Source: Bacteroidota bacterium
Lineage (GTDB): Bacteria; Bacteroidota; Bacteroidia; Chitinophagales; Chitinophagaceae
Direction of reading: 5' to 3'
Assembly: GCA_016715505.1 (NCBI GenBank)
Contig: JADJZY010000011.1
Location: 30,001-90,233 of the forward strand
DNA: 60,233 nucleotides
Of this stretch, positions 53,668-60,233 are shown piece after piece (the first letter of the stretch is position 1; each line of letters opens with the position of its first letter). The translations under genes and the position numbers were made by a program. The notes beneath the pieces are model-generated. The model was not told the DNA's origin and did not search any database. It was given only the letters and a program-made list of their open reading frames with translations.

Positions 53668-54084
53668 TTATTCACTGCTTTTCAGCGTTTGACCTCGACC
53701 GTATTTGACGAATACATAAATATAAAGCACTCTTGAATATCGCATAATCCATGGTTGCATGATGACTAAGGCGCCCACCATAACACCGATGAAAATAAAA
53801 ATTGAATTATCCTTCCACGAGAATCCCACTAAAACCGCATAAGCAATGGCCAAGGTTGCAATGAGTGCGACACTCAAGGCATAACTGACATAGCCGGTTC
53901 CATACCAGAAACCAACCTCAATTTCATATTTCTGGCCACAAACCGGGCAATTCTCCGGCATGTCCATCATTTTATTGAGAGGCCACACACTTTTATTTTT
54001 GTACAGCGGTCCTTTGTGGCAATTCGGACATTTCATTTGCAACATACTGAGCATCCGGTTGGGTGCTTTTTCCGTTTTGTTCAT
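53668..54084 (-). CDS. DUF983 membrane protein with zinc ribbon
   Basis: 138 residues. An N-terminal zinc-ribbon (C-P-N-C near 19-22 and C-P-V-C near 46-49) is followed by two membrane helices (about 68-86 and 93-110). This is the DUF983 family, of unknown function. It begins 5 bp after the remaining end of the ABC exporter gene, suggesting an exporter-DUF983-ExbD-glycosyltransferase operon. Confidence 0.9.
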   Translation of the reverse strand: MNKTEKAPNRMLSMLQMKCPNCHKGPLYKNKSVWPLNKMMDMPENCPVCGQKYEIEVGFWYGTGYVSYALSVALIATLAIAYAVLVGFSWKDNSIFIFIGVMVGALVIMQPWIMRYSRVLYIYVFVKYGRGQTLKSSE

Positions 54085-54088
54085 GGTA

Positions 54089-55709
54089 TTAATTTTCTGA
54101 AGTTTCTAATTGACGTTCACCTATTTGCTGGCGCCACATGGCATAATAAAGTCCTTTTTCATCCACGAGTTGCTGATGAGTCCAGGGCTGAGGTTGCTTC
54201 ATCAAAAACCAACAAACGCGGTTGACGTAAAAGAGCTCTCGCGATTGATAAGCGTTGTTTTTCGCCACCGGATATTTTCATACCACCTTCACCAATAACA
54301 GTATCCAGGCCATTTTCGGCTCTGTTGAGGAGATTGTGAGCTGAGGCTTTTAGGAGGGCATTCTTCATATCGGTTTCGCTGGCTCCCGGGTAAACAAAGG
54401 CGAGATTTTCACGAATACTGCCGGAGAAAAGCTGTGTGTCCTGGGTAACAAAACCGATTTGTGCCCGGAAACCTTCAATATCCAAATCGCGGGAACTGAT
54501 TCCGTTGTAGTACACAGCACCTTCAGCGGGGCGATACAATCCAACGAGCAATTTAACGAGGGTGGTTTTGCCGGAACCGGATGGGCCGACAAATGCAATT
54601 GTTTCTCCTTTTTTTACTTCAAAACTAATTTGGTGGAGGGCATGTTGTTTGGCAGATTGATGTTTAAAAGAAACCTGATCGAACTGTAATAACTCGATGT
54701 CTTTAATGGTAACCGGATTTTCAGGGCGAGGTTCAACCGGTGCATTCATCAATTTGTCGAATTTTTCGAGTGATGATTCAGCTTCCCGATAAGCTAAAAT
54801 GACATTGCCTAATTCCTGCAATGGAGCAAATATAAAAAAGGAAAAAAATTGAAAAGTAAAAACTTGTCCGAGGGTGATGTAGTTATGAAACAAAATATAG
54901 AACAGGGTAAACACAATACATTGGCGCAAAAAATTCACCGAAGTGCCCTGAATAAAGTTTAAGGCATGGATACTCTTTACTTTTTTCAATTCCAGTTTCA
55001 GGATTTTAAAAGTGGAAAGATTTAAACGACGAATTTCCTGTGCCGTTAATCCCAGACTACGAATGAGTTCAATATTTCGTAAACTTTCAGTGGTTGCGCC
55101 GGCCAAAGCGGTGGTTTCTTTCAGAATGCTACGTTGAATGAGTTTAATTTTTTTACTCAGTACGCCCATCAGAAGAGAGAGAAGAACAGCACCAATGGTA
55201 TACACCAAAATAATAGGGGGGAAGATTATAGCAGCTGCCACGATCACAAATACAATGCTCACGAAGGAGGAAAAAACCACATTCACAAATAGCATCATGA
55301 ACTTCTCACTATCCGTGCGCACTTTTTCCAATACAGCCAGGGTTTCACCACTCCGTTGATCTTCGAATTGCTGATAAGGTAATTGCAGGGCTTGTTTGAG
55401 GCCATCTGTATAAACGTCGGCACCAAATTTCTGGATGACTGAATTCACGGTATAATCCTGAAATGCCTTTGCGATACGGGAAGCCATGGCCACACCAATC
55501 AAACCCAGAATATATGTCATAACCATCCACAAATAATCGTGCTCGGCAATTTGTCGGGGGTTAATATCCATGGCTGTTTTAACCTTATCAATGAGCCAAC
55601 CATAAACGATGGGGTCGCAGAGAGAGAAACCCGTATTGAGGCTTGCTAATAAAAAAGATACAAGCACCAGCGACTTATACCGGGATAAATAGTGAATCAG
55701 AACTTTCAT
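54089..55709 (-). CDS. ABC exporter (MsbA-like), internal deletion near the C-terminus
   Basis: Half-transporter with a six-helix membrane domain (about 1-310) and an ATPase domain: Walker A G-P-S-G-S-G-K-T at 375-382, signature I-S-G-G-E-K-Q-R near 476-483, Walker B and D-loop L-V-F-D-E-A-T-S-A-L-D. Directly after S-A-L-D-S the frame reads S-A-T-R-G-stop at 54159. The true C-terminal end (H-Q-Q-L-V-D-E-K-G-L-Y-Y through L-E-T-S-E-N) follows in another frame to 54089. About 45-55 residues including the H-loop (usually A-H-R-L-S-T) are missing, with ACTCA (54177-54181) shared at the junction. As written it could not hydrolyse ATP normally. A -7 box lies just upstream of the ATG. Confidence 0.85.
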
Positions 55710-55717
55710 GAAAGGCG

Positions 55718-55725
55718 CAAAGGTA
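55718..55725 (-). promoter_or_regulatory. -7 box TACCTTTG of the ABC exporter gene
   Basis: Perfect TAnnTTTG on the minus strand, 8 nt before the ATG at 55709, giving a very short leader. Confidence 0.45.
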
Positions 55726-55833
55726 TAGCAATGTTGGTGAAAAAAAGGTCAATACCTGAAAGCCACATACGCAGAAGAGAACCTCATGGGTGAGGTCCTT
55801 GTAGAGTCGGGAATTAGTCTGCATCTTTGTGGC

Positions 55834-56634
55834 ATGTCGGGCAAAACAAATATTTTAGATCAATACACGCTCAAAAAGCCTGAACCCCAAACCTGCATTG
55901 ATTTGTTTGCCGGAGAATGGTCATCGGCCTTACCTGATTTAGGTGGCGCAAAATTAACGAGCGGTCAGGCAGCTTTATTTGATGATCAGCGTATCAAGAT
56001 GCTTCAGGGATTTTATCCTTTATACGGAAAAAATATATTGGAGTTGGGGCCCTTGGAAGCAGGGCATACTTATATGATGCATCAGGCCGGAGCGAAACAT
56101 ATTACGGCAGTAGAGGCTAATTCCCGGGCCTTTTTGAAATGTTTATTGGTCAAGGAATTGTATCAATTGAATCGAACCAGCCTTCTGCATGGAGAGGTCA
56201 TGGCCTATTTACAGGATTGTACGGAACGGTTTGATTTATGTGTGGCCAGCGGCATTTTGTATCATATGATGCAGCCTTCGGTATTTTTGGAGTCCTGTTG
56301 TCGTATTTCAAATCGACTTTTTATCTGGACCCATTATGCCATTCCGGAAATGATTGATCAACATCCGGTATTAAGGAAAAAAATAAAGCGCAAACATCGG
56401 CAAACATTCCGAGGATATGAATACGACGAGTATGAGTACTCATATACGGATGCATTGGGGTGGGATGGTTTTTGTGGTGGAACAGCCGAAACTTGCAGAT
56501 GGATTACCAAAGATGCCCTATTACATATCTTGGCGCAATGCGGTTTAAGTCAGGTTCATGTATTTTTTGATGATATCGCCTCACATCCGAATGGACCGAA
56601 TATATGTTTGATGGCAGAAATTCCTCATTCGTAG
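55834..56634 (+). CDS. Class I SAM-dependent methyltransferase
   Basis: 266 residues from the ATG at 55834; an in-frame start at 55786 is an alternative. The Rossmann core has motif I I-L-E-L-G-P-L-E-A-G-H-T near 64-75, V-E-A-N near 93, and C-V-A-S-G-I-L-Y-H-M near 139-148, then W-T-H-Y. It resembles the CmoB/Methyltransf-like enzymes found beside envelope genes, but the substrate is not clear. A CATCTTTG sequence (one mismatch from the -7 box) lies exactly 4 nt before this ATG. A bidirectional terminator ends the gene. Confidence 0.8.
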   Translation: MSGKTNILDQYTLKKPEPQTCIDLFAGEWSSALPDLGGAKLTSGQAALFDDQRIKMLQGFYPLYGKNILELGPLEAGHTYMMHQAGAKHITAVEANSRAFLKCLLVKELYQLNRTSLLHGEVMAYLQDCTERFDLCVASGILYHMMQPSVFLESCCRISNRLFIWTHYAIPEMIDQHPVLRKKIKRKHRQTFRGYEYDEYEYSYTDALGWDGFCGGTAETCRWITKDALLHILAQCGLSQVHVFFDDIASHPNGPNICLMAEIPHS

Positions 56635-56640
56635 GTATAA

Positions 56641-56671
56641 AAAAAGAGGCCCCATACAGGACCTCTTTTTT
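56641..56671. terminator. Bidirectional intrinsic terminator
   Basis: AAAAAGAGG-CCCCATACAGGA-CCTCTTTTTT between the methyltransferase and rpsA, which are convergent. Confidence 0.85.
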
Positions 56672-56688
56672 AAGATTCAATCAATGGA

Positions 56689-58515
56689 TTAAGCACCTTC
56701 GTTGCCTTCCATCTTTTTCTTCAAATCAGCCAGTGCGCCAATATCTCCCAAAGTTGCTTTTTCAACTTTAGATTGGATATTCTTCACGGCTTTCTTGGTA
56801 TTGTCAGATTCGATACCGGCTTCTTTACGAGCGGCTTCTTTCTCTTCTTCGATATTTTGCTCCCAAACTTTTGCATGAGAAACCATGATACGTTTTTCGT
56901 TGCGATCGAATTCCAGAATGATGAACTGATTGGTTTCGTCAACGGCAATCATTTTTTCATCTTGTTTTTTCAGGTGACGGGTCGGTGCAAATGCTTCCAA
57001 ACCATATTGTAATTGAATAATACCACCTTTTTCTTCTTTACGAATCATCACACCATCGTGCATAGAACCGATTGGGAATACACTTTCGAACGTATTCCAA
57101 GGATCTTCTTCGATTTGTTTGTGACCGAGCGAAAGTTTGCGGGTTTCTTTATCTACACCTAAAACAACCACTTGCAGATTTTCACCTACTTTGGTAAAAT
57201 CGCTAGGGTGGTTAAAACGTTTTACCCAGCTCAGGTCGGAAATATGAATCATACCACCGATGCCTGATTCCAGTTCAACGAATACGCCATAAGGAGTGAG
57301 GTTTTTCACCAAACCGGAATGTTGAGAACCAACGGCAAATTTGTTTTCAATTTCTTCCCAAGGATCTTTCGTGAGTTTTTTGATAGACAAACTCATTTTG
57401 CGTTCATCCTTATCAATAGAAACGATCATGGCTTCATGTTCGTCGCCCATTTTAAAGAATTCCTTGGCATTGATCGGTTGATTGCTCCAGGTAATTTCTG
57501 AAACGTGTACAAGACCTTCGATACCTGGTTCGATTTCGAGGAATGCACCATAATCTTCAATATTCACTACTTTACCTTTCACCTTGTTGCCTTCCAGGAT
57601 ACCTTCTGGTAATGCATCCCAAGGATGAGGAGTCAATTGTTTCAGACCTAAAGAAATACGTTTTTTCTCATCATCGAAATCCAATACGGCCACATTCAAT
57701 TTCTGGCCATTGGTTAACACTTCGCTTGGATGATTAACACGACCCCAAGAGATATCGGTGATATATAATAAACCATCTAAGCCACCAAGATCGATGAATG
57801 CACCAAAGTCGGTAACATTTTTGATCGTTCCTTCCAATACCTGACCTTTTTCCAGTTTGGAAATGATTTCGGTACGTTGAGCTTCAATATCGCTTTCGAT
57901 CAGTGCTTTATGAGAGACAACGGCATTGCGAATGACTTCGTTGATCTTCACCACTTTAAATTCCATGGTTTTGTTCACGAACTGGTCGTAATCTGTAACG
58001 GGTTTTACATCGATTTGAGAACCTGGCAAGAAAGTTTCCATGCCAAACAAATCAACGATCAAACCACCTTTTGTTTTAGAAGTTACATGACCTGTAACGA
58101 TTTCGCCGGTTTTATAAACTTCTACGATACGCTCCCATGCACGTTGCTGACGAGCTTGTTTGCGGCTCAGATGCAAAGCACCTTCGCGGTCTTCTTTTTC
58201 GACAATCAATACTTCAACTTCATCACCTACTTGCACGTTTGGCAAATCGCGGAATTCATTGAGAGAAATTAAACCATCGCTTTTATATCCGATGTTCACT
58301 ACGGCATCCGTTTTGGTGAGACCCACGATGGTTCCCATAACCATTTCGTTGTCTGTTACCGTTTTGAACGTTTGTTCGTACTGTTGATCCAATTGCTCGC
58401 GATCGGAAGAAGAGTAAGTTGATAAATTACGTTTGTCAACACTCCAATCGAAATCATCGTGAGCGCCAGCTTGACCAGTGGCCAGGTTTTGGTTAGAAAA
58501 TGTTGTTTCTGACAT
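56689..58515 (-). CDS. rpsA: 30S ribosomal protein S1
   Basis: 608 residues with six S1 (OB-fold) domains starting near 62, 136, 226, 313, 398 and 485; for example G-A-F-I-D-L-G-G-L-D-G-L-L-Y-I-T-D-I-S-W and G-V-F-V-E-L-E-S-G-I-G-G-M-I-H-I-S-D. An acidic N-terminal region (about 1-55) and a Lys/Glu-rich tail extend it. S1 binds mRNA and helps start translation on the 30S subunit, which matters where leaders are short or lack a Shine-Dalgarno. Sixth-domain motifs are more divergent, as is usual. It has a full two-box promoter and an 88-nt leader. Confidence 0.97.
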   Translation of the reverse strand: MSETTFSNQNLATGQAGAHDDFDWSVDKRNLSTYSSSDREQLDQQYEQTFKTVTDNEMVMGTIVGLTKTDAVVNIGYKSDGLISLNEFRDLPNVQVGDEVEVLIVEKEDREGALHLSRKQARQQRAWERIVEVYKTGEIVTGHVTSKTKGGLIVDLFGMETFLPGSQIDVKPVTDYDQFVNKTMEFKVVKINEVIRNAVVSHKALIESDIEAQRTEIISKLEKGQVLEGTIKNVTDFGAFIDLGGLDGLLYITDISWGRVNHPSEVLTNGQKLNVAVLDFDDEKKRISLGLKQLTPHPWDALPEGILEGNKVKGKVVNIEDYGAFLEIEPGIEGLVHVSEITWSNQPINAKEFFKMGDEHEAMIVSIDKDERKMSLSIKKLTKDPWEEIENKFAVGSQHSGLVKNLTPYGVFVELESGIGGMIHISDLSWVKRFNHPSDFTKVGENLQVVVLGVDKETRKLSLGHKQIEEDPWNTFESVFPIGSMHDGVMIRKEEKGGIIQLQYGLEAFAPTRHLKKQDEKMIAVDETNQFIILEFDRNEKRIMVSHAKVWEQNIEEEKEAARKEAGIESDNTKKAVKNIQSKVEKATLGDIGALADLKKKMEGNEGA

Positions 58516-58607
58516 TGTTTTGTTTTTGTGTTTGTAACATGGAAGCTTTTTTAAATTTTGAGTGCTTCAACCTCACAAACGGGTGAATAAAATTGTTTAA
58601 AGGGCTG

Positions 58608-58638
58608 CAAATGTAGTACAGGTGGGCAAAATATCCAA
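58608..58638 (-). promoter_or_regulatory. rpsA promoter
   Basis: On the minus strand, TTG (58638-58636), a 20-bp spacer and TACATTTG (58615-58608), both boxes perfect. Confidence 0.8.
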
Positions 58639-58988
58639 CATGAACTTTAGATGGCGAAATTTGTGTAGGCCATTTGTAAGGGAATCAATCAAACGGATTT
58701 AAGATCATAAAATCAACTCATTTTTCCTTCCAATAAAATTGTTTGCGACAAATGATTTTAATCTTCTTGATTCCGCATTTATCAAGTTTGTTATAACAAC
58801 TGCGTTAAAATAACCTGCAATCATTCAATTGTTTAAACAATAGTAAAAATAAATATATCAAAAAATAAATTCGTTGATCTTGTTTTGGAATTCAATGTTT
58901 TCAGGCATTTCGGGCAATTTTTTCTTTTTAAAATAATCAGATATCGGCATGAAGAAAAGGTTACCATTTAAAGTTTTTAACTTTTTAT

Positions 58989-59019
58989 TTTGAAAGTAAA
59001 ACTTTCGTATTACTTTCGT
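58989..59019 (+). promoter_or_regulatory. Promoter candidate with GAAAGT/ACTTTC repeats
   Basis: TTTG (58989-58992), an 18-bp spacer and TACTTTCG (59011-59018, one mismatch from TAnnTTTG). GAAAGT (58992-58997) and ACTTTC (59001-59006) form an inverted repeat, and ACTTTCGT recurs at 59012-59019 with an 11-bp period. Confidence 0.45.
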
Positions 59020-59208
59020 TCACCAAATCGAACAACCTTGAAAACGAATCACTTAACATCTTAAGGCTTACAAAAATGTCCTCTACACTCCAAAAGGTAG
59101 AAGTCTGTTGAGTTGATGTGCCGATTCGAAAATGCTCCTTCATCCCGAAACCAATGGATTCATGGAGTTTTCAAAGACAGGCGTTTTATTTGAGAATAGA
59201 AATTAAAC

Positions 59209-59942
59209 ATGAAAATGAGAATTTTTGCCAAACTGAATCAAAAGCTTCCGGCAGCCACCGGTAAGTGCTTGACGGCATTCTTATTCGTCGTGTTAAGTTC
59301 AATACAGGTTGAAGCTCAATCAACCAAATTGCAGATGCATGCCCTTGCGCCTGACTGGAATCAAAAAGAGGTTTGCGATAATGGAAATGGATATCGTCCT
59401 GAAACCATTAATACTCCAACTTTCAATTTATCATTTAATGCGAGCAAGCACAATCTGAAGGATGCCCGCTATGAATATGTTTGGGAAGCTAAGGTGAACG
59501 ATGAGGCTTGGAAAGCTGTCCAATCAGGAAAAGATGTGGTCGCTATTCCTTCGTTCCGACCTGCAACGCTTTTAACAAAGCCAATGGCGCTCCTCCAATG
59601 AAATGTTACTGGCGATTAAGAGCAAGAGATATCGCCAATGATTCAGATTGGGCTGAAAGTACAGAATTTACAATAACGCTTGCCAGTGTGCTCCAAGTGA
59701 CGTACACGACGCAAGCAGATAATAACAATATTGGTAAAACCACCGTTGACCTTCGGGTAAATGGTGGTTTTTTAGTGAAGACCTTTGAATGGGAGGCTGT
59801 GAATGCCAATCACAAAATTCCGGAAGGTCAAAATCAGGTAGAGGACCCGAAAGGTCTTTTGCCGGGACAATATCGGGTAACTGTTTCTGACGGTTGCAGT
59901 AAAAAAGCACTTTTAATTGATACCCAAATTTTGTCACAATAG
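59209..59942 (+). CDS. Secreted beta-rich protein, frameshifted; paralogue of the next gene
   Basis: About 244 residues once one base is restored. A long signal peptide (K-M-R-I-F-A-K-L-N-Q-K then L-T-A-F-L-F-V-V-L-S-S-I-Q-V-E-A-Q) is followed by W-N-Q-K-E-V-C-D-N-G-N-G-Y-R-P and beta-rich sequence (Y-E-Y-V-W-E-A-K-V-N-D-E-A-W; G-L-L-P-G-Q-Y-R-V-T-V-S-D-G-C). The first frame stops at 59601; the continuation N-K-A-N-G-A-P-P-M-K-C-Y-W-R-L-R-A-R-D is in the next frame. Adding one T to the TTTT at 59570-59573 joins them. It resembles PKD/Ig-like repeat proteins of the cell surface; no function can be assigned. Confidence 0.75.
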
Positions 59943-59975
59943 TCGTAAAAACATCATCCTCATAAACCACGTATT

Positions 59976-60233
59976 ATGCAAAAAAAATCAACACTCCGCA
60001 CCATGAAAGGACAACGAATCCGCAACATGTTTAGCTCGATCAAGTATCGTGTTGTCAAGACTTTGATCTTGTTGGCTTCCGTGTTTATTGCACAAGACGC
60101 GATGTCGCAGTGTACATCCATGTTCATTAGTAGCACCACGCCTACCTGGAATGGGAATGAATATTGCACGGGTTATGATCCTGCGGCGCTCAACGCTCCG
60201 AATTCCAGTTACGTTGGTGTGTGTTTAAATACA
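59976..60233 (+). CDS. Secreted protein, 3'-partial; paralogue of the preceding gene
   Basis: 86 codons are open to the window end from an ATG at 59976. A 45-residue signal region (many Arg/Lys, then V-V-K-T-L-I-L-L-A-S-V-F-I-A-Q-D-A-M-S-Q) precedes C-T-S-M-F-I-S-S-T-T-P-T-W-N-G-N-E-Y-C-T-G-Y. The W-N-x-x-E-x-C ... G-Y-x-P ... N-x-P spacing matches the preceding gene, and it begins 33 bp after that stop codon. It is probably the start of a larger secreted protein; the rest is outside the window. Confidence 0.7.
   Translation, partial: MQKKSTLRTMKGQRIRNMFSSIKYRVVKTLILLASVFIAQDAMSQCTSMFISSTTPTWNGNEYCTGYDPAALNAPNSSYVGVCLNT

Larger units (their letters stand above)
58516..59208. other. Intergenic region with divergent promoters
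   Basis: About 690 bp between rpsA and the secreted protein genes. It holds the rpsA promoter (58608-58638), an AT-rich central part with no open frame I can support, and a plus-strand promoter candidate with repeats at 58989-59019. No RNA gene is recognised. Confidence 0.7.

Overview
The window is a chromosomal segment of a member of the Bacteroidota, most likely in or near the Chitinophagales; this is inferred from gene content, and no rRNA is present to settle it. Three lines of evidence support the phylum. Promoters have the Bacteroidota form, TTG or TTTG, then 17-23 bp, then TAnnTTTG. Several secreted proteins end in type IX secretion (T9SS) sorting domains. There are three TonB-dependent receptors, a DUF4271-hemD pair, a half-length transketolase and a tmRNA whose tag is of the GE-x-x-x-A-x-A-A type.

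Layout. 1-3232: a frameshifted TonB receptor cut by the window edge, then a four-helix-bundle (S23/IVP) gene between long direct repeats that abut the 3' end of the tmRNA gene. 3.5-20.5 kb is mostly housekeeping: small lipoprotein, YiiX-like hydrolase, PhoH, peroxiredoxin, ABC-F ATPase, a 2-hydroxyacid dehydrogenase/thioesterase reading frame, RsmA, topoisomerase IV/gyrase A, DUF4271, HemD, signal peptidase I, a TPR protein and a response regulator/histidine kinase pair. 20.5-33 kb: a PadR-PspC operon, a large T9SS protein, an orphan response regulator, a UbiD-family decarboxylase, and a TPR-tilS-hybrid kinase operon. 33-42 kb: etfBA, a bifunctional nuclease, asd, a HmuY-like/HmuR-like haem-uptake pair and an ECF sigma factor. 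42-49 kb: a VWA protein, the N-terminal half of a transketolase and an M36 metalloprotease. 48.8-55.7 kb: a long minus-strand envelope and metal-uptake cluster. 55.8-60.2 kb: a methyltransferase, rpsA and the start of a tandem of related secreted proteins.

Sequence quality matters here. Five genes (TonB receptor, topoisomerase A, histidine kinase, glycosyltransferase, secreted protein) are each broken by one-base changes in short homopolymers. A sixth (ABC exporter) has an internal out-of-frame deletion at a 5-bp microhomology. Because topoisomerase A is essential, residual sequencing or assembly errors are at least as likely as true pseudogenes. The same caution applies to the dehydrogenase-thioesterase fusion: removing one base would turn it into two ordinary genes with overlapping stop and start codons.

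Most noteworthy biology: a HmuY-like protein exported by T9SS instead of as a lipoprotein; the repeat-flanked four-helix-bundle gene at the tmRNA 3' end; a tmRNA tag ending AMAA; several start codons exactly 4 nt after a TAnnTTTG box, suggesting leaderless mRNAs; and a half-transketolase coupled to a VWA protein with tandem repeats. I did not find a clearly new defence or mobile system, CRISPR array, prophage or transposase.
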